64,000 nt of DNA, taken from assembly GCF_029223485.1 (NCBI RefSeq), contig NZ_JARHTP010000008.1:1-64000 (forward strand), written 5' to 3'. A program made the translations under genes and the position numbers. The stretch's first letter is position 1; each line of letters opens with the position of its first letter. Under the pieces are notes generated by a model that was not told the origin of the DNA, made no database searches, and was given only the letters and a program-made list of their open reading frames with translations. The stretch is from Streptomyces coacervatus. GTDB lineage: Bacteria > Actinomycetota > Actinomycetes > Streptomycetales > Streptomycetaceae. This document shows, one piece after another, positions 46,979 to 54,617 of this stretch.

Positions 46979-47409
46979 GGGCGTCTGATGGCTCTTGGTC
47001 GGACATCGTCCGGTGGGCCGGCGCCGCACGAGGTGCCGGCTGCCGCGCCAGGTTCGCCGGCAACCGCCCAGGGACGGCTTCAAGAGCCGTCAGAAACGGC
47101 CCAGGTCGCACCGGCGGGGCGGCCGTCCTGGGCTGCGGGCGAGGCGGATTGAGGCTGATGCCGCCTCCCGGGCGCGGCAGATGCGGGTGGAGTGGGCCGG
47201 GGTGTCGCGGCACTCGCCCGCCGACAGACCGGCCGCCTCACGGGCCGCCCCGAGGCGTACGTCCCCACTGCACCCTGACCGTGCCTACGCCACGAACGTC
47301 CCCAGTGCGCCAACGCGTCGCGGACCCTCGCACGGCACTCGCCCGCCGACAGACCGGCCGCCTCACCGGCCGCCCCGAGGCGTACGTCCCCACTGCACCC
47401 TCCCCGTGG
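46979..47409. other. Intergenic region with terminator and a partial duplication
   Basis: 431 bp between convergent sffA and the MocR gene. No gene of its own is credible. It holds a hairpin for sffA and an 87-bp direct repeat that copies the 3-prime end of the MocR gene (both listed apart). Confidence 0.7.
47073..47091 (+). terminator. Hairpin after sffA
   Basis: GACGGCT (47073-47079), loop TCAAG, AGCCGTC (47085-47091): perfect 7-bp stem 95 bp past the sffA stop. Confidence 0.6.
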
Positions 47410-47422
47410 CTACGCCACGAAC
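47211..47422. repeat. 87-bp direct repeat, two copies 125 bp apart
   Basis: Copy 1 at 47211-47297 and copy 2 at 47336-47422 agree at 83 of 87 positions. Copy 2 includes the last codons and TAG stop of the MocR gene; copy 1 carries a copy of that end (CTACGCCACGAAC) with no gene attached, and weak likeness goes on about 14 bp more. The unit looks like a tandem duplication of the gene's 3-prime end and flanking DNA. Confidence 0.88.
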
Positions 47423-48918
47423 ATCCGCGGTGCCTCCCCGCTCCCCGACGCCCCGCTCTCCACCAACCGCGCCGCCGCAGCCAGCCGCACGGCCGCCTCC
47501 TCGGCGACCGCACCCCCGACCGTGAACGGCAGCCGCACATACCCCTCGAAGGCACCGTCGACCCCGAACCGCGGCCCCGAAGGCACCCGCACCCCGACCC
47601 GCTCCCCCACCTCGGCGAGCCGCGAACCCGACAGTCCCCCGGTCCGCACCCACAGCGTGAGTCCGCCCCTCGGGACCTCGAAGCCCCAGTCGGGCAGCTC
47701 CCGCCGCACCGCCGCGACCAGAGCGTCGCGGTTCTCCCGGGCCTGCCCGCGCCGCAATTCCACGGCCTGCTCCCAACCCCCCGTGCTGAACAGCCAGTTC
47801 ACGGCGAGCTGCTCCAGCACCGGGGTGCCCAGATCGGCGTACGCGCGCGCGGCGACCAGGCTGCGGATCACGTCCGGTGCCGCGCGCACCCAACCGATGC
47901 GCATCCCCGCCCAGAAGGCCTTGCTGGCCGAACCGACGGTGATCACCGTGGACCCGGCGGGGTCGAAGGCGCACACGGGCCGCGGCATCGCCCCCTGCTC
48001 GAAGCCCTCGTCCAGCCACAGCTCGCTCATCGTCTCGTCGGCGATCAGCACCGTCCCCGCCGACCGGGCCGCCTCCACGAGCTGCCGCCGCTGGTCGTCG
48101 TCGGCGAGTGCACCCGTCGGGTTGTGGAAGTCGGCGACGATGTACGCGATCCGGGGCGCGGCGTCCCGCAGCACCTGCCGCCAGCGGTCCATGTCCCAGC
48201 CGGCCAGTCCCTCGGCCATCGCCACGGGCACCAGCCGCGCGCCCGCCTCCCGCATCAGCTGGAGGATGTTGGCGTACGACGGCGACTCGACGGCGATGCG
48301 CTCGCCCCGCCCAGCGAAGAGGTGACAGATCGCGTCGATCGCGCCCATGGCGCCGGTGGTCACCATGATCTGCTCGGGCATCGTGGGGATCCCCCGCGCG
48401 GTGTACCGGTCGGCGATCATCGAGCGCAGCGCGGGCAGCCCGGCCGGATAGTCCCCGTGGGTGTGGGCGTACGGGGGCAGCTCTTCCAGGGCGCCCTGGA
48501 CGGCGCGGGTCAGCCAGGGCTCGGGCGCGGGGAGCGCCGCGCAGCCCAGGTCGATCATCGAGCCCAGGGCCTCGGGCGGAAGGGGTTCCAGGCCGCGCGC
48601 GGGGAGCGGGTTCCCGGCCGGTACGGCGGTCCAGCTGCCGGCCCCGCGCCGCGACTCCAGGAATCCCTCGGTGCGCAGCGCCTCGTAGGCGGCCGCGACC
48701 GTCGTACGGCTGACGGACAGGGCCAGGGCCAGCTCACGTTCGGCGGGCAGCCGGGCGGCCACCGGGACGCGGCCCTCCAGGACCAGCAGCCGGATGCCGT
48801 CGGCCAGGGCGCGGTAGGCGGGCGGGCGGCGGGTGCCGGGGCCCGCCGGGCGGTCCTGCTGGGAGTTGAGCAGCCGGGCGAGCTGCGCCGCCCCCATCGC
48901 CGAGGTCCACGCCGCCAT
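47410..48918 (-). CDS. MocR-type GntR regulator with aminotransferase domain (second copy)
   Basis: 502 residues. The winged helix (about 35-105) shows PAERELALALSVSRTTVAAAYEALRTEGF; the aminotransferase domain has the PLP-lysine motif SASKAFWAGMRIGW and DFHNPTGALADD. MocR proteins of this kind commonly sit divergently from a YczE-like membrane protein, as they do here, and control it. ATG 48918 gives MAAWTSAMGAAQ; the longer frame overlaps the divergent gene. Its 3-prime end is duplicated just downstream. The regulator differs clearly in sequence from the MocR at 4980. Confidence 0.91.
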   Translation of the reverse strand: MAAWTSAMGAAQLARLLNSQQDRPAGPGTRRPPAYRALADGIRLLVLEGRVPVAARLPAERELALALSVSRTTVAAAYEALRTEGFLESRRGAGSWTAVPAGNPLPARGLEPLPPEALGSMIDLGCAALPAPEPWLTRAVQGALEELPPYAHTHGDYPAGLPALRSMIADRYTARGIPTMPEQIMVTTGAMGAIDAICHLFAGRGERIAVESPSYANILQLMREAGARLVPVAMAEGLAGWDMDRWRQVLRDAAPRIAYIVADFHNPTGALADDDQRRQLVEAARSAGTVLIADETMSELWLDEGFEQGAMPRPVCAFDPAGSTVITVGSASKAFWAGMRIGWVRAAPDVIRSLVAARAYADLGTPVLEQLAVNWLFSTGGWEQAVELRRGQARENRDALVAAVRRELPDWGFEVPRGGLTLWVRTGGLSGSRLAEVGERVGVRVPSGPRFGVDGAFEGYVRLPFTVGGAVAEEAAVRLAAAARLVESGASGSGEAPRMFVA

Positions 48919-48970
48919 CGAAATCAGTCCACCTTCCCCGAATTGGCCATGGATGATGTTTCCACCCAAG

Positions 48971-49009
48971 CCACAGGGTGTCACGAACCAGGCCACTGCG
49001 ACCACAGGG
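48971..49009. promoter_or_regulatory. Direct repeats in the MocR/YczE divergent promoter
   Basis: CCACAGGG occurs at 48971-48978 and again at 49002-49009, 31 bp apart (about three helical turns). MocR-type regulators often bind pairs of direct repeats on one face of the DNA. Confidence 0.5.
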
Positions 49010-49018
49010 GGGCACCTC

Positions 49019-49672
49019 TTGTCCACGAAGAACCGTCTCGGGCGACGGTTGATCCAGCTGTACGTCGGCCTCGTGCTGTACGGCGCGAGTGCCGCGCTGC
49101 TCGTCGAGGCGGGCCTGGGACTCGAACCCTGGGGGGTGCTGCACCAGGGTCTGGCCGAGCTCACCGGCCTGACCATCGGTGTCGTGTCGATCGTCGTGGG
49201 CGCGGCGGTGCTGCTCCTGTGGATCCCGCTGCGCCAGCGCCCGGGGCTGGGCACGGTCTCCAACGTCTTCGTGGTCGGCATCGCCATGGACGGCACGCTC
49301 GCCCTCGTCCCGGACGTGCACTCCCTGGCCGTACGGATCCCGCTCCTCCTGGCCGGCGTCCTGCTCAACGGTGTGGCCACAGGCCTCTACATCTCCGCCC
49401 GCTTCGGTCCGGGACCGCGGGACGGGCTGATGACCGGCCTGCACCGGCGCACCGGCCGCTCGATCCGCCTGATACGGACGGCGATCGAGCTGGCGGTCGT
49501 CGCCTCCGGCTTCGCCCTCGGCGGCACGGTCGGCATCGGCACTGTCCTGTACGCGGTGTCGATCGGCCCGCTCGCCCAGCTCTTCCTGCGAGTGTTCGAC
49601 GTCCCGTCGGCATCCGGCGGCAGCACGGTCGTTGCCGAAGGGCAACCCCGAAGGGCGATACTGCGACGGTGA
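49019..49672 (+). CDS. YczE/YitT-type membrane protein
   Basis: 217 residues with about five hydrophobic helices and the family features LIQLYVGLVLYGASAALLVEAGLGLEPWGVLHQGLA and GPGPRDGLMTGLHRRTGRS. This is the YczE-like family that accompanies MocR regulators; its transported compound is unknown. The TTG start (MSTKNRLGRRL) follows a GGGGGG run by 6 nt; the long upstream open frame crosses the promoter and the divergent gene. The stop overlaps the GTG of the glycerophosphodiesterase gene. Confidence 0.87.
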   Translation: MSTKNRLGRRLIQLYVGLVLYGASAALLVEAGLGLEPWGVLHQGLAELTGLTIGVVSIVVGAAVLLLWIPLRQRPGLGTVSNVFVVGIAMDGTLALVPDVHSLAVRIPLLLAGVLLNGVATGLYISARFGPGPRDGLMTGLHRRTGRSIRLIRTAIELAVVASGFALGGTVGIGTVLYAVSIGPLAQLFLRVFDVPSASGGSTVVAEGQPRRAILRR

Positions 49673-50436
49673 CCACGCCGATACGCCACCCCTATCTCGA
49701 CCATCCGGGCCCGATCCCCTTCGCCCACCGGGGCGGGGCCGCGGAGGGCCTGGAGAACACCGTGCTGCAGTTCCGGCGAGCAGTGGAGGCGGGCTACCGC
49801 TACATCGAGACCGACGTCCACACCACGGCGGACGGCAAGCTGGTCGCCTTCCACGACTCGACCCTGGACCGGGTGACGGACGGCGCGGGGCGGATAGCGG
49901 ACCTGCCGTGGCAGGAGGTCAGCCACGCGCGCGTGGCGGGCAAGGAGCCGGTGCCGCTCTTCGAGGAGCTGCTGGAGACCTTCCCCGAGGTGCGCTGGAA
50001 CGTGGACCTCAAGGCGGAGTCCTCGCTGCACCCCTTCCTGGACCTGATCGAGCGCACGCGCGCGTGGGACCGGATCTGTGTCGGCTCGTTCTCCGAGGCG
50101 CGCGTGGTGCGCGCCCAGCGGCTGGCCGGTCCGCGGCTGGCGACGTCGTACGGCACGCGTGGTGTGCTGAATCTGCGGCTGCGCTCCTGGGGTGTGCCGG
50201 CCGCGCTGCGCGCCTCCGCGGTCGCGGCCCAGGTGCCCGAGTCCCAGTCCGGCATCCAGGTCGTCGACCACCGCTTCGTCCGCGCCGCCCACGCGCGCGG
50301 GCTGCAGGTGCACGTGTGGACCATCAACGAGCCCGATCGCATGCACCGCCTCCTGGACCTGGGAGTCGATGGCATCATGACCGATCACATCGACACGTTG
50401 CGCAAGGTCCTGGAAGAACGCGGCGTCTGGGCCTGA
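49669..50436 (+). CDS. Glycerophosphodiester phosphodiesterase (GDPD)
   Basis: 255 residues of the GDPD TIM barrel. FAHRGGAAEGLENT carries the catalytic His and Glu/Asn; ETDVHTTADGKLVAFHDSTLDRVTDGAG carries the metal ligands and second His; VWTINEPDRMHRLLDLGVDGIMTD ends it. It hydrolyses glycerophosphodiesters to glycerol 3-phosphate and an alcohol. No signal peptide, so cytoplasmic. GTG overlaps the stop of the YczE-like gene (GTGA), which suggests coupling. Confidence 0.94.
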   Translation: MTTPIRHPYLDHPGPIPFAHRGGAAEGLENTVLQFRRAVEAGYRYIETDVHTTADGKLVAFHDSTLDRVTDGAGRIADLPWQEVSHARVAGKEPVPLFEELLETFPEVRWNVDLKAESSLHPFLDLIERTRAWDRICVGSFSEARVVRAQRLAGPRLATSYGTRGVLNLRLRSWGVPAALRASAVAAQVPESQSGIQVVDHRFVRAAHARGLQVHVWTINEPDRMHRLLDLGVDGIMTDHIDTLRKVLEERGVWA

Positions 50437-50497
50437 ACGCCCGACGGCCCCGCCCCGAGCCTTCGCACGGCACTTCGGCGGGGAAGCGAGGGCACGG

Positions 50498-51832
50498 GTG
50501 AGCACCGACACCGTGCAGACGGAAGTCATCGACCGGCAGCGCGAGCAGCGCGGCTGGTACTTCTACGACTGGGCGTGCTCCGTCTACTCGACGAGCGTGC
50601 TCACCGTGTTCCTGGGCCCCTATCTGACGGCCGTCGCCAAGTCGGCGGCGGACGCCGACGGCTTCGTGCATCCGCTGGGCATCCCGGTGCGGGCCGGCTC
50701 GTTCTTCGCGTACTGCGTCTCCGCGTCCGTGATCGTGTCGATCCTCGTGATGCCGCTGGTGGGCGCGGCCGCCGACCGCACCGGGCGGAAGAAACCGCTG
50801 CTCGCCGCCTGCGCCTACGTGGGAGCGACGGCCACCACCGGAATGTTCTTCCTCTCCGGTGACCGCTATCTCCTGGGCGGTCTCCTGCTGATCGTCGCCA
50901 ATTCGTCCGTGGCCGTCTCGATGGTCGTCTACAACTCCTACCTGCCGCAGATCGCACCGCCCGAGGACCGCGACCGGGTCTCGTCGCGCGGCTGGGCCTT
51001 CGGCTACGGGGCCGGCTCGTCGATGCTGATCGTGAACCTGGTGCTGTACACCGGGCACGACTCCTTCGGCGTCTCCGAGTCGACGGCGGTCCGCATCTGC
51101 CTGGCCTCCGCGGGCCTGTGGTGGGGTGCCTTCACCCTCGTACCGCTGAAGCGGCTGCGAGACCGCCGTACGACGTCCACGGCGCCCGCGGTCCATGGCT
51201 GGCGGCAACTGGCATCCACCGTCCGCGACATGCGCGGCAAACCGCTCACCCTGGCCTTCCTCCTCGCCTACCTCATCTACAACGACGGCATCCAGACGGT
51301 GATCTCCCAGGCGTCGGTGTACGGCTCTCAGGAGCTGGGCCTGAGCCAGTCCACGCTCATCACGGCCGTGCTGATGGTCCAGGTGCTGGCGGTGGCGGGA
51401 GCCCTGGGGATGGGGCGGCTGGCCCGGACGTACGGAGCCAAGCGCACGATCCTCGGCTCGCTGGTGGCGTGGACGGTGACTTTGGCGGCCGGGTACTTCC
51501 TGCCGGCCGGGGCACCGGTGTGGTTCTTCGTCCTGGCGTCCGGGATCGGTCTCGTGCTGGGCGGCAGCCAGGCCCTGTCCCGCTCCCTGTTCTCGCATCT
51601 GGTCCCGCCCGGCAAGGAAGCCGAGTACTTCTCGGCGTACGAGATGAGCGACCGGGGCATGAGCTGGCTGGGACCGCTTCTGTTCGGGATCACCTACCAG
51701 CTGACAGGAAGTTATCGCGACGCGATCATCTCGCTCGTAGCCTTCTTCGTCATCGGATTTGCCCTGCTCGCGCGGGTTCCGGTGCGGCAGGCGATCTTGG
51801 ATGCGGGCAATCCGGTTCCCGAGAGGATTTAG
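50498..51832 (+). CDS. UMF1-family MFS transporter (Atg22-like)
   Basis: 444 residues with 12 predicted helices. The N-terminus REQRGWYFYDWACSVYSTSVLTVFLGPYLT, the loop ADRTGRKKPLLA and the SRSLFSHLVPPGKEAEYFSAYEMSDRG motif are those of the Atg22-like/UMF1 group of MFS proteins, some of which export amino acids. It begins with GTG 61 bp after the GDPD gene. Its substrate is not known. Confidence 0.9.
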   Translation: MSTDTVQTEVIDRQREQRGWYFYDWACSVYSTSVLTVFLGPYLTAVAKSAADADGFVHPLGIPVRAGSFFAYCVSASVIVSILVMPLVGAAADRTGRKKPLLAACAYVGATATTGMFFLSGDRYLLGGLLLIVANSSVAVSMVVYNSYLPQIAPPEDRDRVSSRGWAFGYGAGSSMLIVNLVLYTGHDSFGVSESTAVRICLASAGLWWGAFTLVPLKRLRDRRTTSTAPAVHGWRQLASTVRDMRGKPLTLAFLLAYLIYNDGIQTVISQASVYGSQELGLSQSTLITAVLMVQVLAVAGALGMGRLARTYGAKRTILGSLVAWTVTLAAGYFLPAGAPVWFFVLASGIGLVLGGSQALSRSLFSHLVPPGKEAEYFSAYEMSDRGMSWLGPLLFGITYQLTGSYRDAIISLVAFFVIGFALLARVPVRQAILDAGNPVPERI

Positions 51833-51918
51833 CACTCGCGGCGAAAGGGCTGTAGTGTACGCGTTTGGCCTGCCAGGCGTACCGTTACTGCGCGTCAAAG
51901 ATGCCGAAACGCTGGGTG

Positions 51919-51936
51919 ACATCTGCTAGCAGATGT
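51919..51936. promoter_or_regulatory. 18-bp perfect palindrome upstream of rbpA
   Basis: ACATCTGC-TA-GCAGATGT in the 267-bp gap between the UMF1 gene and rbpA. It could end the upstream transcript or serve as an operator. Upstream of it, TTAGCA and TAGTGT (51852-51857) spaced 18 bp form a housekeeping-type promoter candidate. Confidence 0.6.
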
Positions 51937-52011
51937 GACAAACCGGGCGCTGGTGGGTACAACAAGGGGCGGCTACGACGGCGACGCATGACCCGGAACG
52001 GGACACGGAAC

Positions 52012-52038
52012 GGGAATCTTTACCGCCGACCGGACGTT
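52012..52038 (+). promoter_or_regulatory. Sigma-R type promoter of rbpA
   Basis: GGGAAT (52012-52017), 18-bp spacer, GTT (52036-52038): an exact match to the SigR consensus GGGAAT-N18-GTT. In S. coelicolor rbpA is known to have a SigR-dependent promoter induced by thiol stress. Confidence 0.88.
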
Positions 52039-52099
52039 GACCGGATGACGACGACAGCGACACCTGTCCTGTGGGCGACAAGCCCGGGAGGCACGATTC

Positions 52100-52474
52100 A
52101 TGAGTGAGCGAGCTCTTCGCGGCACGCGCCTCGTGGTGACCAGCTACGAGACGGACCGCGGCATCGACCTGGCCCCGCGCCAGGCCGTGGAGTACGCATG
52201 CGAGAAGGGGCACCGGTTCGAGATGCCCTTCTCGGTCGAGGCGGAGATCCCGCCGGAGTGGGAGTGCAAGGTCTGCGGGGCCCAGGCACTCCTCGTTGAC
52301 GGCGACGGCCCTGAGGAAAAGAAGGCCAAGCCCGCGCGTACGCATTGGGACATGCTGATGGAGCGGCGCACCCGCGAGGAACTCGAAGAGGTCCTCGAGG
52401 AGCGCCTGGCCGTTCTCCGTTCGGGCGCGATGAACATCGCGGTTCACCCGCGGGACAGCCGCAAGTCGGCTTAG
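52100..52474 (+). CDS. rbpA: RNA polymerase-binding protein RbpA
   Basis: 124 residues. RbpA binds RNA polymerase and group 1/2 sigma factors, stabilises open complexes and affects rifampicin tolerance. The central domain includes YACEKGHRFEMPFSVEAEIPPEWECKVCG, with the Cys residues of the family's fold, and the C-terminal sigma-interacting helices THWDMLMERRTREELEEVLEERL are intact. Length is normal for Streptomyces. It has its own SigR promoter and a very strong hairpin after the gene. Confidence 0.97.
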   Translation: MSERALRGTRLVVTSYETDRGIDLAPRQAVEYACEKGHRFEMPFSVEAEIPPEWECKVCGAQALLVDGDGPEEKKAKPARTHWDMLMERRTREELEEVLEERLAVLRSGAMNIAVHPRDSRKSA

Positions 52475-52512
52475 TTCCTGCCGGGGTCGGGCGGACATAC
52501 AACACACGCAAG

Positions 52513-52556
52513 CGACTGCGGGCGTCTACGTGGATTCACGTAGACGCCCGCAGTCG
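52513..52556. terminator. Terminator between rbpA and fxsA
   Basis: Perfect 20-bp stem (52513-52532 with 52537-52556) and 4-nt loop GATT, between convergent rbpA and fxsA; usable in both directions. Confidence 0.92.
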
Positions 52557-52603
52557 TGTGTCGTACGGCGTTCTCGGCGTGCCGGTTCTCGGCCTGCCCG
52601 CGT

Positions 52604-53161
52604 TCAGCGCGTCAGCGGCGGCCGCGGGTCCTGCGGGGCGTCGCCGCCCGGCTCGTCCCTGATGACCTCACCCTGGACGACCTTGCCGTCGGGGCGGTGG
52701 ATGCGGGCCTGCTGGAAGGCGTCGCCGAAGGTGCCGGGAGCGGCCGCGCGCAGCTTGCGGTCCACGGTGCGCTCGGTGAGGCGGCTCAGCGTCTTCTGGA
52801 CCGGCGGGATCAGCAGGAGCAGACCCACCGCGTCCGAGATCAGGCCGGGGATCATCAGGAGCAGCCCGCCGAGCATCAGCAGCCCGTTGCCGCCGCCGCT
52901 CTGCGGGGCGGTGCCGCGCTGCAGCGCCTCGTTCAGGTTCTGGAAGGCTCGCCGGCCCGCCTTCTTGATCACCGCCGCGCCGAGCACGAAGCCCGCGAGC
53001 AGCAGCAGGAACACGGTGAACCCGCTCGACGCGCCCGCGACCACGGTCAGCAGCCAGATCTCCAGCACCAGCCAGGCAGCGACGCCGAGCGGCAGGAAGG
53101 TCCGCAGCCGGGAGCGCCGGGGCCGGGCGGGATACGTGGGGGTCGGAGCACCAGTCGTCAT
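52604..53161 (-). CDS. fxsA: FxsA-family membrane protein
   Basis: 185 residues with about three or four hydrophobic helices (AWLVLEIWLLTVVAGASSGFTVFLLLLAGFVLGAAV, then GLLMLGGLLLMIPGLISDAVGLLLLIPPVQ). FxsA in E. coli affects phage F exclusion; its wider role is not known. The C-terminal 55 residues are polar. The gene lies between rbpA and the phosphomannose synthase, as in S. coelicolor. Confidence 0.91.
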   Translation of the reverse strand: MTTGAPTPTYPARPRRSRLRTFLPLGVAAWLVLEIWLLTVVAGASSGFTVFLLLLAGFVLGAAVIKKAGRRAFQNLNEALQRGTAPQSGGGNGLLMLGGLLLMIPGLISDAVGLLLLIPPVQKTLSRLTERTVDRKLRAAAPGTFGDAFQQARIHRPDGKVVQGEVIRDEPGGDAPQDPRPPLTR

Positions 53162-53278
53162 GCATCCAGTGTGCCTGGGCCCGGCTCAGTGCGGCATAAG
53201 CGAATGATCAACGGGGTCTGTGAGACCGTACACGGGCCCTGTGAGGGCGAATGGCCGCCAGGTGACGGCGGACCGCGG

Positions 53279-54073
53279 TCAGGACTTCTTGCCGCGGCCC
53301 GTGATCTTGCCGACCCGCTCCCCCACGCCCCACGCGGTGACCCGCCAGAGGGCCTCGACGAGGATGTCGCGGCTCATCTTGGAGTCGCCGAGTTCACGCT
53401 CGACGAAGGTGATGGGCACCTCGACGACGTGATAGCCGGCCTTCACCGCGCGGCGGGCCAGGTCGACCTGGAAGCAGTAGCCCTGGGAGGAGACCTGGTC
53501 GAGGCCGAGGCCCTCGAGGGTCTCGCGACGGAAGGCCCGGTAGCCGCCGGTGATGTCGCGCAGCGGCAGGTCGAGGGCGAGGCGGGAGTAGAGGCTGCCG
53601 CCGCGGGAGATGAACTCGCGGCTCTTGGGCCAGTTCACCACCCGGCCGCCGGGCACCCAGCGGGAGCCGAGGACCAGGTCGGCGCTCTTGAGCGCGGTGA
53701 GCAGCCGGGGCAGTTCCTCGGGCTGGTGGGAGCCGTCGGCGTCCATCTCGACCAGGACGCCGTAGCCGTTGTCCAGGCCCCAGCGGAAGCCGGCGAGGTA
53801 GGCGGCGCCCAAGCCTTCCTTGCCCTTGCGGTGCAGGACCTGCACGTGGTCGTCCTCGGCGGCCAGCTCGTCGGCGAGCTTGCCGGTGCCGTCCGGGCTG
53901 TTGTCGTCGGCCACGAGGACGTGCGCCTCGGGGACCGCCTTCCGTACCCGGCCGACGATGGACTTGATGTTCTCCGCCTCGTTGTAGGTCGGAATGATCA
54001 CCAAGGCCGTGCCGAGCGGGCCGAACTGCCTCCCCTGGGCCTTTGCCGCGAGGGTCCCGTCGCCGTCGTTCAC
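53279..54073 (-). CDS. ppm1: Polyprenol monophosphomannose synthase (GT2)
   Basis: 264-residue GT2 enzyme that transfers mannose from GDP-mannose to polyprenyl phosphate, supplying mannose for protein O-glycosylation. LVIIPTYNEAENIKSIVGRV opens it; the metal and sugar motifs are VADDNSPDGTG and VEMDADGSHQPEELP; DITGGYRAFRRETLEGL follows. In S. coelicolor the homologue (SCO1423) is needed for the phage phiC31 receptor. GTG 54073 follows AAGGGGCAGCA. It lacks the membrane domain of fused Ppm1 proteins. Confidence 0.93.
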   Translation of the reverse strand: MNDGDGTLAAKAQGRQFGPLGTALVIIPTYNEAENIKSIVGRVRKAVPEAHVLVADDNSPDGTGKLADELAAEDDHVQVLHRKGKEGLGAAYLAGFRWGLDNGYGVLVEMDADGSHQPEELPRLLTALKSADLVLGSRWVPGGRVVNWPKSREFISRGGSLYSRLALDLPLRDITGGYRAFRRETLEGLGLDQVSSQGYCFQVDLARRAVKAGYHVVEVPITFVERELGDSKMSRDILVEALWRVTAWGVGERVGKITGRGKKS

Positions 54074-54617
54074 TGCTGCCCCTTTGCCCCTTCGTGTCCG
54101 TACGCAGGCGTCCACCATAGTGGCCACGGCCTGCGATGACGCGACAAGACGTTCGTATAGTGGTGTCGATTCCACAAGAGCGGGGTAAGAACGCACTTTT
54201 GGACACGTTCGTGGATCTACGGGAGGGGGCCCGGCGCCCTTCGGGCCGACCTGGGGCCCGCTGGCTGCGGGTCGACCGAAAGCCGTTGTCTACTGAGCCC
54301 GGGCCCCACCCGGGTCACACCTCCCCGACCGGCCGGAACGTTCCCCCGTCGCGGCGCGGGCGCTGAGCCTGGCTCCCAGTGGCGGTGCCCCGGTGCGGCA
54401 CACCGCCCCTGACCCAGCTGCGCTGCGACGAGTGCGCGGAAGTTCCCCGGTCGGGCGTCCGGTGGTGGACTCGGCCGAACCTACCGGCCCCCTGCCGTCG
54501 GCTGTCAACAGCCGTTTGACCTGCGGATCTTCCGCCGATGCCCTGGTCAGGGCGGAGGATACGCAGGTCGTGCGACGCCGCGGTGGGCGACGATCGGCGC
54601 CGCGCCACCCCGGGAGA
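54074..54617. other. 544-bp gap between ppm1 and the amidohydrolase gene
   Basis: No credible gene on either strand; short ORFs are poor in codon use. On the plus strand TATAGT (54156-54161) looks like a -10 without a clear -35. Several GC hairpins follow, such as GCGCCC-TTC-GGGC around 54235-54245. A small RNA cannot be excluded. Confidence 0.4.

Noticed and set aside
47080..47420. A CRISPR-like repeat array
   Set aside because: There are only two 87-bp copies without spacers, and one is the end of a gene.
46747..50436. A 1229-codon frame read through to the GDPD gene
   Set aside because: Only the last 255 codons (from GTG 49669) are the GDPD; the rest crosses other genes.
54136..54366. 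A 76-codon frame in the gap after ppm1
   Set aside because: It starts upstream of the only promoter-like hexamer, lacks a ribosome-binding site and has poor codon bias.
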